From positions 1 to 32,212 of the forward strand of contig JAFYZR010000058.1 of assembly GCA_017557345.1 (NCBI GenBank): DNA of 32,212 nt, given 5' to 3'. Of this stretch, positions 17,001-24,932 are shown piece by piece. Each line of letters opens with the position of its first letter. The first letter of the stretch is position 1. A program made the position numbers and the translations under genes. Origin of the DNA: Paludibacteraceae bacterium. Lineage in GTDB: Bacteria; Bacteroidota; Bacteroidia; Bacteroidales; Paludibacteraceae. Below the pieces are notes generated by a model, which worked only from the letters and a program-made list of their open reading frames with translations, made no database searches and had not been told where the DNA came from.

Positions 17001-17554
17001 TTTTGGCTCTTAGGACTAACGAACATAATCATTCGTTTTCCTTCGAGATTTGGCACATTGTCAGCTTTGCCATAATCTTCGAGATCATTTGCAAAGCGAG
17101 CAAGCAGCAGTTCTCCTTGTTCCTTGAAGACGATGGATCGTCCGCGGAAGAAGACATAGGCTTTCACTTTGTTGCCTTCTTTAAGGAACTGCTGTGCATG
17201 CTTGAGTTTGAAGTTGTAATCGTGGTCATCGGTTTGCGGACCGAAACGAATCTCCTTCACCTCTTGTTTCTTTTGGTTGGCTTTAGCCTCTTTTTGCTTT
17301 TTCTTCTGTGCGTAGAGGAATTTCTGATAGTCAATCACGCGACATACCGGTGGGTTGGCTGTTGGCGCAATCTCGACCAGGTCGAGGTTTTGCTCATCAG
17401 CTATGTGCATAGCTTGTTGATACGAGTAGATGCCTTGCTCTACATTGTCGCCAATCAGACGCACTTCTTGGACTCCGCGGATCTTATCGTTGATACGATG
17501 CGGGTCTTCTTTGATAACACGACCGCCACGCGGTCTGGGTTGAGGTGTTGCTAT
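16997..17554 (-). CDS. infC: Translation initiation factor IF-3, apparent AUA start
   Basis: A 185-residue protein with both IF3 domains. The N-terminal domain starts [20 protein letters not shown]; the linker is rich in lysine ([20 protein letters not shown]); the C-terminal domain has [20 protein letters not shown] and [17 protein letters not shown]. The conserved RINDKIR begins before the first in-frame GTG (17464), so initiation must be upstream. Between an in-frame TAA and that point the best candidate is ATA at 17554, eight bases after a perfect AGGAGG (17568-17563). In Escherichia coli infC starts at AUU so that IF3 controls its own synthesis; an AUA start would serve the same purpose. 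First gene of infC-rpmI-rplT. Confidence 0.93.
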   Translation of the reverse strand: MATPQPRPRGGRVIKEDPHRINDKIRGVQEVRLIGDNVEQGIYSYQQAMHIADEQNLDLVEIAPTANPPVCRVIDYQKFLYAQKKKQKEAKANQKKQEVKEIRFGPQTDDHDYNFKLKHAQQFLKEGNKVKAYVFFRGRSIVFKEQGELLLARFANDLEDYGKADNVPNLEGKRMIMFVSPKSQK

Positions 17555-17562
17555 AGTTTTTT

Positions 17563-17570
17563 CCTCCTTT
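17563..17570 (-). promoter_or_regulatory. Strong Shine-Dalgarno sequence of infC
   Basis: AAAGGAGG on the minus strand, eight bases before the ATA codon at 17554. Most genes in this window have no such sequence, so it marks the otherwise hidden start. Confidence 0.8.
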
Positions 17571-17632
17571 GGTTAATTAATTAAAATTACTTCACGTGCG
17601 GGCACAATACACCCTACCATCGAAAAAGCGTG

Positions 17633-17664
17633 CAAAATTACAACAAAAATTTGGAATATGCAAG
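17633..17664 (-). promoter_or_regulatory. Promoter of infC-rpmI-rplT
   Basis: On the minus strand CTTG at 17664-17661, a 20-bp gap, TAATTTTG at 17640-17633. The resulting leader is about 70 nt. Confidence 0.65.
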
Positions 17665-17876
17665 ATTTAGGACGAAAAAAATCAATAAATTGATATTTTT
17701 TTGTCATTTTCCGTTCGAGAGATGCTTTAAGATGTCCGATAAACCCCCGACATAATACCGATAAAACCTCGATATAATACCGATAAGATACCGATGAAAT
17801 ACCGAGAGGTTATAGACCAAACAAAATCGAGAAAAAATTTGATATATGCAATTTTTTGAAAAAAAAATGCAAAATA
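17665..17876. other. AT-rich divergent spacer without a gene
   Basis: Between the infC promoter and the promoter of the lipoprotein gene, within a 423-bp gene-free stretch (17555-17977). It holds the 11-bp repeat array (17730-17806) and A/T-rich runs. No open frame with gene-like features and no tRNA-like fold was seen. Confidence 0.7.
17730..17806 (-). repeat. 11-bp tandem array A (7 units)
   Basis: Seven consecutive 11-base units with no spacers, ending exactly after 77 bp. Plus-strand units: AGATGTCCGAT, AAACCCCCGAC, ATAATACCGAT, AAAACCTCGAT, ATAATACCGAT, AAGATACCGAT, GAAATACCGAG. Minus-strand consensus ATCGGTATTAT. Confidence 0.9.
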
Positions 17877-17908
17877 TTTGCGTATGTTAAAAAAAATGAG
17901 TACCTTTG
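17877..17908 (+). promoter_or_regulatory. Promoter of the lipoprotein-ppiD transcription unit
   Basis: TTTG at 17877-17880, a 20-bp gap, TACCTTTG at 17901-17908. The leader before the ATG at 17978 is about 60 nt. Confidence 0.85.
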
Positions 17909-17977
17909 CACGCTATTTTGAGAAAATGTGTATATACACGAACCTTGAATTGTAATATCATAAAAATAAATAAAGAA

Positions 17978-18838
17978 ATGAAACGAGAAATTTTAATGCT
18001 GACCGCATTGGTCGCGATGGTATTCTTAGGCTGCAAAGAGCGTGCATATATCGACGCTCCCGGTGAGAATTCACATAACCTGGATTCAATCCCGCTGATT
18101 ATGCCAGATACGGACGGAATCGAAATTACCGTTGACGAGGCAATAGCTCTTTGCAAGGAAATGGATGCGGACGTCAAGTCGGCCGAGATATACAAGATTT
18201 CCGGCGTGATAACCAAGAATACCACCAACCCGCTCAACGTGCCGAGCAGATATCAGAATATCAACTTCAACCTCTCGGACAACGGCGGCGCGACCAGCCT
18301 AGCTTGTTATTATATGAATAACTTGCGCAATCGCGAGTTCCGTAATAATAGCGATGTTCCCCGTGTCGGTTCGCGTGTTACCGTTCGTGGCGTGCTGACC
18401 AATTACAAAGGAACAACACCGGAGATTACCAGCGGATTCATCGTACGTATCGATTCGATGGTGGCTCCTCCTCCGTTCCCGGGATGTCCTGATCCGGATG
18501 AAGGTGAAGTAAGCGTAAGCTATGCGGTAAATATCGCAACGCAGTTGGCAGACAAGACAGAGTCTCGTAAGACATACAAGATAAAAGGTGTGGTAACGGA
18601 GATTATGAGTATCGATACCGGAAGTTACGGCAATGCCGAGTGGATTATTTCGGATGGTACATCATTCTTCTATATTTATCGTGGTAAAGGCTTGAACGGC
18701 AACAAGTTTACCAATGCAAATCAGTTGCAGGTAAATGATACGATAACTGTTCAAACCAAGCTCTATAACTACGGCGGCATTGCAGAGACCAAGGCTAACG
18801 GAGCGATGATTATTAAAACCACCAACAAGAACTGGTAA
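17978..18838 (+). CDS. Lipoprotein with duplicated OB-fold-like domain
   Basis: A 286-residue protein. The N-terminus MKREILMLTALVAMVFLGC is a lipoprotein signal with C19 as the lipidated residue. Two similar halves follow. Residues about 50-160 contain YKISGVITKNTTNP, NFNLSDNGGA, VGSRVTVRGVLTNYKG. Residues about 165-286 contain YKIKGVVTEIMSIDTG, EWIISDGTSFFYIY, VNDTITVQTKLYNYGG. The shared pattern (YKI-GV-T, SD, V-D-V-V, L-NY-G) resembles OB folds seen in Bacteroidota surface lipoproteins. The start at 17978 is set by the promoter: an in-frame ATG at 17906 overlaps the -7 box. Function unknown. It lies 41 bp before the PpiD gene and is probably cotranscribed. Confidence 0.8.
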   Translation: MKREILMLTALVAMVFLGCKERAYIDAPGENSHNLDSIPLIMPDTDGIEITVDEAIALCKEMDADVKSAEIYKISGVITKNTTNPLNVPSRYQNINFNLSDNGGATSLACYYMNNLRNREFRNNSDVPRVGSRVTVRGVLTNYKGTTPEITSGFIVRIDSMVAPPPFPGCPDPDEGEVSVSYAVNIATQLADKTESRKTYKIKGVVTEIMSIDTGSYGNAEWIISDGTSFFYIYRGKGLNGNKFTNANQLQVNDTITVQTKLYNYGGIAETKANGAMIIKTTNKNW

Positions 18839-18879
18839 GAAACCGAAAAAAACAAATACAAAATTATCAATATTAAAAA

Positions 18880-20880
18880 ATGGCAAGTTTACAAAGAATT
18901 AGAAACCATGGCGCCCTGTTGATTGCTATTGTGGGTTTGGCCATGTTGGCGTTTATCCTCGGAGACTTTTTGAACTCCGGTAGTAGTTTCTTCAACCGTA
19001 GCCGCGAGAATGTCGGCGTTATCGAAGGTCAGAAGGTTCACTATACGGAGTATGAGGCTGCCAAGGAACAGTTGACAGAAGTTTACAAGATTGAATCCGG
19101 TCGTTCGGACTTTGACGAAGACACGTACACGCAGATTCGTAACCAGGTATGGAGCATGCTCCTGATGGATTACACGATGCGCGCTCAGGCAAAGAAAATC
19201 GGAATGGACATAACGACCGATGAGTTAAGCGAATTGTGTATCGGCGAGAACGTGCATCAGATTCTCCGTAGCCGTCGTGCATTTATGGATGAGAACGGTC
19301 AGTTCAGCCGTGACGCGGTAAAGAACCTGATCGCTGCTATCAATGACGATAGCGAAGATGCTGCACAAAATGCGAACCTCCAGCAGGCCAAGACATATTG
19401 GCTGTACTGGGAGAAAGCTGTTCGCATCAGTTATATGCAGGAGAAATACACAGCTTTGCTGCAACATCTGCTTAAGGCAAACTCGCTGGAGGCAGAGTAT
19501 GCATTCAACGGCCGTCAGAACGGTTTGAGTGCAGAGTATGTGATGCAACCGTTCTATCAGGTTGCTGACAGCTTGGTAAAAGTGAGTGACGGTGACATCA
19601 AGAAACTCTACAAGCAACGCAAAGAGCAATTCAAGCAGACTCCGAACCGCGCCATCAAGTACGTGGCATTTGATATCGTACCGAGCGAGGATGACTTTAA
19701 GGCTGCGCAAGATTTGCTGACCAACCTTCAGGAAGAGTTCAAGACCACAGAGGACGTAAGTCTCGTGGTAAATACCAACTCGGATATCATGTATGACGGC
19801 CGTGATTATTCCATAGAGACCGTTCCTGCACAATTCAAGGACTTTGCTTTTGCTAAAGGAGCAAAGGCTGGCGATTGCACGGATATTCTCTTCGAGAATA
19901 ACACCTACGCTATGGCTCGTATCATGCAAGCCGGTTACTCTCTGCCGGATTCCGTTGAGCTGAAAGCTATCGTTGAGGGTGGCGAAGATCAGGAATTAGG
20001 TTGGTTCAAGGCTGCTGATCTGCCGAAGAATATTGCTGAGCCTGCTTTTGCCGGCAAACGTGGCACACGTTTCACGGTAGCTCAAGGTATGGGCGAGCAG
20101 ACATACGAGATCATGGAGATCGGCAAACCGACACCGAAAGTAAAACTGGCTATCCTGGCGCGTGAGGTTACTCCGTCCAGCAAGACCTATTCGATCATCT
20201 ATAACAGCGCAAAGCAGTTCATCGTTGCGAACAATAACGCCGAGGCATTTGAAGAGGCTGCACAAGAGGCCGGAATGGCTGTTACTCCGCAATATAACCT
20301 TACGGAGAATACCGATAAAATCGGTCAACTGAAATCCAGCCGTCCTATCGTTCGTTGGGCTTTCGATGCGAAAGAAGGTCAGGTATCTGATGTCTTCGAG
20401 TGCGGTCAGCAGTTTGTTGTGGCTGCCCTGACAGAGGTTAATGACGGCGAATATCGTCCGTTGGCATCTGTTCGTTCGGAGTTGATGTATGAGGCTTTGA
20501 ATGACGCTAAGGCTGAATATCTCAAGAAGCAACTCAAGGGCGTTGAGAGCCTGGAGGCTGCTGCTGAGGTGCTTGGTCAACGCATCCAGAATGTAGAGCG
20601 CGTCAGCTTGGCTGACAGCCGTTTCGGAAATGCCGGAATGGAGCCTGCTGTTATCGGTAAGGCGATTGCCTTGGGCGAGAACGCTTTGAGCGAGCCTATC
20701 AAAGGTAACATGGGCGTGTTTGTTGTTAGAACAGGTGCGGCTAATAACCTTGAGGCTGAGTTCAATGCAGACAGCGAGAAAGCACAATTGGCTTCCCGTT
20801 TCGCTTACCTGCCGTATCAGGCTATTCAGTTGATTGAGGATAAGGCCGAGGTAGTTGACAACCGCGCTAACTTCCAATAA
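18880..20880 (+). CDS. PpiD/SurA-type periplasmic folding factor with reduced PPIase domain
   Basis: A 666-residue protein. The N-terminal membrane anchor at residues 11-32 (ALLIAIVGLAMLAFILGDFL) is followed by a SurA_N-like helical chaperone region (about 40-260) containing VGVIEGQKVHYTEYE. The C-terminal region holds degenerate parvulin features. In homologues a parvulin core of about 90 residues lies between a VRHIL-like strand and GGDLGWF. Here VELKAIVEGGEDQELGWF (about 359-376) joins the two directly, so most of the catalytic domain is missing. Inference: a membrane-anchored chaperone for outer-membrane or secreted proteins without isomerase activity. It is followed 8 bp later by the transporter gene. 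Confidence 0.88.
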   Translation: MASLQRIRNHGALLIAIVGLAMLAFILGDFLNSGSSFFNRSRENVGVIEGQKVHYTEYEAAKEQLTEVYKIESGRSDFDEDTYTQIRNQVWSMLLMDYTMRAQAKKIGMDITTDELSELCIGENVHQILRSRRAFMDENGQFSRDAVKNLIAAINDDSEDAAQNANLQQAKTYWLYWEKAVRISYMQEKYTALLQHLLKANSLEAEYAFNGRQNGLSAEYVMQPFYQVADSLVKVSDGDIKKLYKQRKEQFKQTPNRAIKYVAFDIVPSEDDFKAAQDLLTNLQEEFKTTEDVSLVVNTNSDIMYDGRDYSIETVPAQFKDFAFAKGAKAGDCTDILFENNTYAMARIMQAGYSLPDSVELKAIVEGGEDQELGWFKAADLPKNIAEPAFAGKRGTRFTVAQGMGEQTYEIMEIGKPTPKVKLAILAREVTPSSKTYSIIYNSAKQFIVANNNAEAFEEAAQEAGMAVTPQYNLTENTDKIGQLKSSRPIVRWAFDAKEGQVSDVFECGQQFVVAALTEVNDGEYRPLASVRSELMYEALNDAKAEYLKKQLKGVESLEAAAEVLGQRIQNVERVSLADSRFGNAGMEPAVIGKAIALGENALSEPIKGNMGVFVVRTGAANNLEAEFNADSEKAQLASRFAYLPYQAIQLIEDKAEVVDNRANFQ

Positions 20881-20888
20881 TCGCGCGC

Positions 20889-22220
20889 GTGCGTAATATA
20901 AATAAGGTGAACATATCACCGTGGGTGTGGGTACCGACGTTGTACTTCACAGAGGGAATCCCTTATTTCTTGGTAAACAGCATCTCCGTGATGCTGTTTG
21001 CTAAAATGGGAGTTCCGAATGATCAGCTCGCGTTCTTCACCACGTTGCTTTATTTCCCGTGGTTCCTAAAAGGGATTTGGAGTCCGTTCGTTGATATATT
21101 GCGCACGAAACGATGGTGGATTATCGCGATGCAGGCATTGTTGACGGGTTTATGTATATTACTGACGCTCACTTTGCCTCATCCTGCGGCAGAGACTATC
21201 GCTGCCAAAGCCACGTCCGCGGGCTTATTTCGCTGGACATTGATCTTTTTCATTATTGCTGCATTTGCTTCGGCAACGCATGATATCGCGGCGGACGGCT
21301 ATTACATGCTGGCGCATGACACCAAGAGTCAGGCGGCTTTTGTGGGTATCCGTTCCACGTTTTACCGCATCGCTTCCGTCTTCTCGCAAGGCGTGCTGGT
21401 GTATATTGCCGGGCAGATAGAGAACAAAACGGGTGATATCCCGCTTTCATGGCAAGTGACACTTGGCGTCACAAGTATTATCATGCTTTGTGTCACGCTC
21501 TACCATAGTTTCTTTTTGCCGCGTGCTCAGGAGGATCTGCCTCGTGACGTGAAGGATTACGGAGGGGCTATGCGCGAACTGAAGGATTCCTTCGTCACGT
21601 TCTTTACCAAGCCCGGAGTAGGGTTGGCGATTGCTTTCATGCTCTTGTTTCGCTTAAGTGAGGGATTTCTGGTCAAACTCTGTCAGCCGTTCCTCGTGGA
21701 TGCCCGAACCACTGTCTTGCGCGATGGACAAATCATCGGTGGTGGACTCGCGTTGAATACCGATACGGTAGGATTACTTTACGGCACCATCGGCGTCGCA
21801 TGTCTGTTGCTGGGCGGAATATTAGGCGGAATCTATATCTCCCGCAAAGGTCTGAAGCATTCCTTATGGCTCATGGCAGCCGCGCTGACTTTGCCGAGTT
21901 TCGTCTATTGTTACCTCAGCATGGCTCAGCCGGATTCACTCTGGTTCATCGGCACAGCCGTTAGTTTTGAGCAGTTCGGCTATGGATTTGGTTTTACCGC
22001 CTATATGATGTTTATGATGCATTTCTCCGAGGGCAAATACAAAACCGCTCACTATGCCATTTGCACGGCTTTCATGGCGCTTTCGATGATGATTCCGGGC
22101 TTTGTGGCGGGTGCCATTGAAATGTCAGTCGGTTATTCCGCTTTCTTCTGGATAGCAAATGCATGCAGTATAACCACGTTTGTTATAACCTATTTTGTAT
22201 ATAAAAATCTTAAATCATAA
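20889..22220 (+). CDS. MFS transporter, AmpG-like
   Basis: A 443-residue inner-membrane protein with about 12 hydrophobic segments. The N-terminal motif WVPTLYFTEGIPYFLVNSIS and the following LLYFPWFLKGIWSPFVD are typical of the AmpG/SLC33-like branch (AmpG imports anhydro-muropeptides for cell-wall recycling). HDIAADGYY near residue 135 replaces the QDIAxDAY of AmpG. Function in peptidoglycan recycling is inferred from similarity only. Start: GTG at 20889 or a second GTG at 20907; both precede the first membrane segment. It lies 8 bp after the PpiD gene and 6 bp before pssA, so the four genes from 17978 form one operon. Confidence 0.85.
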   Translation: MRNINKVNISPWVWVPTLYFTEGIPYFLVNSISVMLFAKMGVPNDQLAFFTTLLYFPWFLKGIWSPFVDILRTKRWWIIAMQALLTGLCILLTLTLPHPAAETIAAKATSAGLFRWTLIFFIIAAFASATHDIAADGYYMLAHDTKSQAAFVGIRSTFYRIASVFSQGVLVYIAGQIENKTGDIPLSWQVTLGVTSIIMLCVTLYHSFFLPRAQEDLPRDVKDYGGAMRELKDSFVTFFTKPGVGLAIAFMLLFRLSEGFLVKLCQPFLVDARTTVLRDGQIIGGGLALNTDTVGLLYGTIGVACLLLGGILGGIYISRKGLKHSLWLMAAALTLPSFVYCYLSMAQPDSLWFIGTAVSFEQFGYGFGFTAYMMFMMHFSEGKYKTAHYAICTAFMALSMMIPGFVAGAIEMSVGYSAFFWIANACSITTFVITYFVYKNLKS

Positions 22221-22226
22221 ATCACA
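22205..22226 (+). repeat. ATAAATCA-type tract across the MFS/pssA junction
   Basis: CTTAAATCATAAATCACA ends at the ATG of pssA and spans the stop of the transporter gene (TAA inside the tract, 22218-22220). Same units as before the ferredoxin gene. Confidence 0.5.
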
Positions 22227-22928
22227 ATGAATTGTAAACGCATCCTTCCTGACGCATTAACCTGCAGTAATCTGCTTTGTGGCGCTTTGGCTATTCTTTT
22301 GGCTACACAAGGTGCTTTTGTCTGGGCATTTGTTGCTATTTTAGTAGGAGCATTCTTTGATTTCTTTGATGGTCTGAGTGCCCGTTTGCTCAAGGCGCCA
22401 AGCCCGATAGGCATTCAATTGGATTCGCTGGCAGATGATATCACTTTTGGTCTGGCACCGGCTATGATTCTTTTCTGTTATCTGCGTCCGTTGCTGGGCT
22501 GGTGGGCTCTGATTGCTTTGATGATGGCGGCTTTTTCGGCTGTCCGTTTGGCAAAATTCAACGTCGATGAACGCCAGCATGAATCGTTCATAGGCCTTGC
22601 TACACCGGCTAATGCTATCTTCTGGGGCGCATTTTGTTGCATGCCGTATGCTATGTTGGCTTATGACTGGATGGCATGGGCGTTACTCGGGCTTTCGATC
22701 GTCAGCTGTTATCTGCTGATTGCCGAAATACCGTTCTTCAGTTTTAAGTCTTTTGCAAAGGATAAAATACTGATAATCTGTTTCTTAGGAGGCTGTCTTA
22801 TATTGATTGGTTTCTGCGTGGCGAAAGCCATCGTTGCCAAGCATATTGAGTTTGCTCTCTTTAGCGGAACAGCGGTTATTATTTGGTATGTCGCTTTGAA
22901 TATTTTAATGGCAATTGCTAAGAAGTAA
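22227..22928 (+). CDS. pssA: CDP-diacylglycerol--serine O-phosphatidyltransferase
   Basis: A 233-residue membrane enzyme making phosphatidylserine from CDP-diacylglycerol and serine, the precursor of phosphatidylethanolamine. The CDP-alcohol phosphotransferase signature DG-x2-AR-x8-G-x3-D-x3-D is complete: DGLSAR, then G, D and D in GIQLDSLADD (about residues 48-70). About 7-8 hydrophobic segments. The start ATG at 22227 follows the transporter stop by 6 bp. Pss is favoured over other family members by the N-terminal LPDALTCSNLLCG pattern and length. Confidence 0.93.
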   Translation: MNCKRILPDALTCSNLLCGALAILLATQGAFVWAFVAILVGAFFDFFDGLSARLLKAPSPIGIQLDSLADDITFGLAPAMILFCYLRPLLGWWALIALMMAAFSAVRLAKFNVDERQHESFIGLATPANAIFWGAFCCMPYAMLAYDWMAWALLGLSIVSCYLLIAEIPFFSFKSFAKDKILIICFLGGCLILIGFCVAKAIVAKHIEFALFSGTAVIIWYVALNILMAIAKK

Positions 22929-22957
22929 AAGTTTACTATTTTTAAGATTTTGCCCTT

Positions 22958-23011
22958 ATCAGGTGTGCTCGGTATTTCATCGGTGTCTCATCGGTATTAA
23001 GTCGAGGTTAT
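22958..23011 (+). repeat. 11-bp tandem array B (4 units plus one degenerate)
   Basis: CTCGGTATTTC, ATCGGTGTCTC, ATCGGTATTAA, GTCGAGGTTAT in exact 11-base steps from 22968 to 23011, preceded by a 10-base degenerate unit ATCAGGTGTG. Plus-strand orientation, 60 bp before the endonuclease gene. Confidence 0.85.
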
Positions 23012-23071
23012 TACCTATGCAAAACCCGTGCAAAAAATATACGATTTTTAAGATTTTAATACTTTGATACC

Positions 23072-24823
23072 ATGAGAAAACTTCTCACTTTATTTGCTCT
23101 CTTTCTCTCCCTCAGCCTCCTGGCAGAGGAGATTCCTGCGAACTATTACGATGCCATAAATGGCAAAAAAGATTCAGTCCTCAAATCCACACTAAGCCAA
23201 ATTATCTATCCGGTGGATTGGAATACAATGACTCAAACAGATAGCAAGCCTAATGCTATTCTTGCTCAATATGATGCAGGTAATCGATGCAAATATGGCA
23301 CTCGTGCTGTGAACGAGAAGCATTCGCATCAATATACATGGGATGCTTTTCTCTCTACGGACACGCGCGAAGATGGTTCGGTGTGGGATATGTATTCCAA
23401 TTATATACATTATATGGTTCCGGACATGTATGGAGCTGTCAGCATACCGGATTTAGAGATTGAGCACTGCTTTCCAAAAGGCTGGTGGGGCGGTTCAACC
23501 TCTAATGAAAATGATGCGTATCGAGATTTACATCACTTGAATCCTGCCAATGCACGTGCCAATAACAACAAAAGTGACTATCCTCCCGGATACGTTAAGA
23601 CAAACCTCAAGATAGACAATGGGGTTTTCAAGATGGGCAAAAATAGTGACTACGGCACATTCTATGTTTATGAGCCATGCGATGAATATAAGGGTGATTT
23701 TGCGCGCGCTTATTTTTACATCGTTACTGCTTACGAGCAATTTGTATGGAAATGTGACTATTTGGATAACTCTTCATATTTGGAATTTAAACCATGGCTT
23801 CAAGAAGTACTGCTTGAATGGCATCGGCTGGATCCTGTGAGCGAGAAAGAGATTACACGCAACAACAGGGTGAGTGATATTCAACACAATCGAAATCCTT
23901 TCATTGATTATCCTGAACTTGTCGAATATATCTGGGGTGATAAAATGCATATGGCCGTGGATTTGAATGCTCTTGAGTTTACCGGAAGTAACGATTATAA
24001 CCTACCTATTGAAACTATGGTAAGTCGTGCATATCCTGCTACGCAAATCAAAAGCACAGGTTTTACTGCCAATTGGAAAGATGCAGGCAAAGATAACTAC
24101 GAATTGGATGTGTTCACAACAACAACGATAGGCTCGAATGACACACTTCTGAACATGCCTGTTTTTAATAGTGCTTTGATAAAAGCAGATACAGAGCATT
24201 TCAGTTACACGGGTGCCTTTGGCACAACGGGTATTGGTAAAGGATCTGTCACTTTTGGTACAAATACTAATCCGCTTGTCCTGACAATTCAGGGATTAAC
24301 TATTCCGACTAACAGCCGTCTGGTTGTGCGGGCAATGGCTCCTCTGAAACTCAATGATACGGATGATGCACAAATGCAAATAAGCGCGGACGGAACAGAA
24401 CTGGCCGCACAAACTCTTAGCCATGACGAAGAATATTATTCCTTCCTGATTCCAGCTGGCGCACAACAAATAGTCATTCAGCAAGGTAATGGCAAGAATT
24501 TCAACATACAGCAGTTATTTGTCATTACCGGTAATCTTACTACAACCCATACGTCCCTTGATGGTTATCCTAAAGAAGTAACAGGAACGAATTATTATGT
24601 TGAGCATGTTATGCCGGAAAATACACCAGTTTACTATACCATTACTCCGGCTGGCTTGCGAACCAGTATGCCGGTAAGTGTGATATATGATCCGGATATG
24701 CCTACCGGCATAACGGATATGCCTGTGGAAAATCCATCTGTTCGCAAAGAATTGCGTAACGGACAACTCATTATCATCCGAAATACGTCAATTTATACAC
24801 CGTTAGGTCAAACCATTCGATAG
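23072..24823 (+). CDS. Secreted endonuclease I family nuclease
   Basis: A 583-residue protein. Signal peptide MRKLLTLFALFLSLSLLAEE. The endonuclease I (EndA/Vvn) domain spans about residues 20-290. The catalytic part is LEIEHCFPKGWW, then RDLHHLNPANARANNNKSDYPPG, with the conserved His and the Asn of the His-Me finger; nearby cysteines may form disulfides. C-terminal region about 300-550 is beta-rich and not recognised (possible carbohydrate- or cell-binding). The last about 30 residues (VRKELRNGQLIIIRNTSIYT followed by PLGQTIR) resemble the short C-terminal tail (KxLxNGQLxIIRxGxxYxxLGQ) common in exported Bacteroidales proteins. No clear promoter consensus; the 11-bp array lies upstream. Confidence 0.9.
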   Translation: MRKLLTLFALFLSLSLLAEEIPANYYDAINGKKDSVLKSTLSQIIYPVDWNTMTQTDSKPNAILAQYDAGNRCKYGTRAVNEKHSHQYTWDAFLSTDTREDGSVWDMYSNYIHYMVPDMYGAVSIPDLEIEHCFPKGWWGGSTSNENDAYRDLHHLNPANARANNNKSDYPPGYVKTNLKIDNGVFKMGKNSDYGTFYVYEPCDEYKGDFARAYFYIVTAYEQFVWKCDYLDNSSYLEFKPWLQEVLLEWHRLDPVSEKEITRNNRVSDIQHNRNPFIDYPELVEYIWGDKMHMAVDLNALEFTGSNDYNLPIETMVSRAYPATQIKSTGFTANWKDAGKDNYELDVFTTTTIGSNDTLLNMPVFNSALIKADTEHFSYTGAFGTTGIGKGSVTFGTNTNPLVLTIQGLTIPTNSRLVVRAMAPLKLNDTDDAQMQISADGTELAAQTLSHDEEYYSFLIPAGAQQIVIQQGNGKNFNIQQLFVITGNLTTTHTSLDGYPKEVTGTNYYVEHVMPENTPVYYTITPAGLRTSMPVSVIYDPDMPTGITDMPVENPSVRKELRNGQLIIIRNTSIYTPLGQTIR

Positions 24824-24847
24824 GTGTGTCAATTTTTACACACTTTT
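24824..24847 (+). terminator. Weak terminator after the endonuclease I gene
   Basis: GTGTGT/ACACAC stem with an 8-base loop followed by TTTT, starting one base after the stop codon. The stem is short and AT-rich in the loop, so efficiency is uncertain. Confidence 0.55.
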
Positions 24848-24883
24848 CGTGAATATCTGCACGCGCGCGTGAAGAAAATTGTG

Positions 24884-24891
24884 TAATTTTG
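24884..24891 (+). promoter_or_regulatory. Candidate -7 box of the IgGFc-binding-like/OmpA operon
   Basis: TAATTTTG followed by CA, 41 bp before the ATG at 24933. No TTTG-like box lies 20 bp upstream, where the sequence is an alternating CGCG run. Confidence 0.6.
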
Positions 24892-24932
24892 CAGTCGATT
24901 TTAGATTGCGAATTGTAAACACAAAATATAAC

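Noticed and set aside
16997-17464. infC starting at GTG 17464.
   Set aside because: This would remove [11 protein letters not shown], a conserved part of the IF3 N-terminal domain, and leave the strong Shine-Dalgarno sequence at 17563-17570 unused.
17730-17806. CRISPR array as an explanation of the repeats.
   Set aside because: Units are 11 bases, contiguous and without spacers, and no cas gene is present.
19225-20919. Minus-strand frames of 234 and 307 codons opposite the PpiD-like gene.
   Set aside because: The plus-strand protein is continuous with clear family features; the antisense frames show none.
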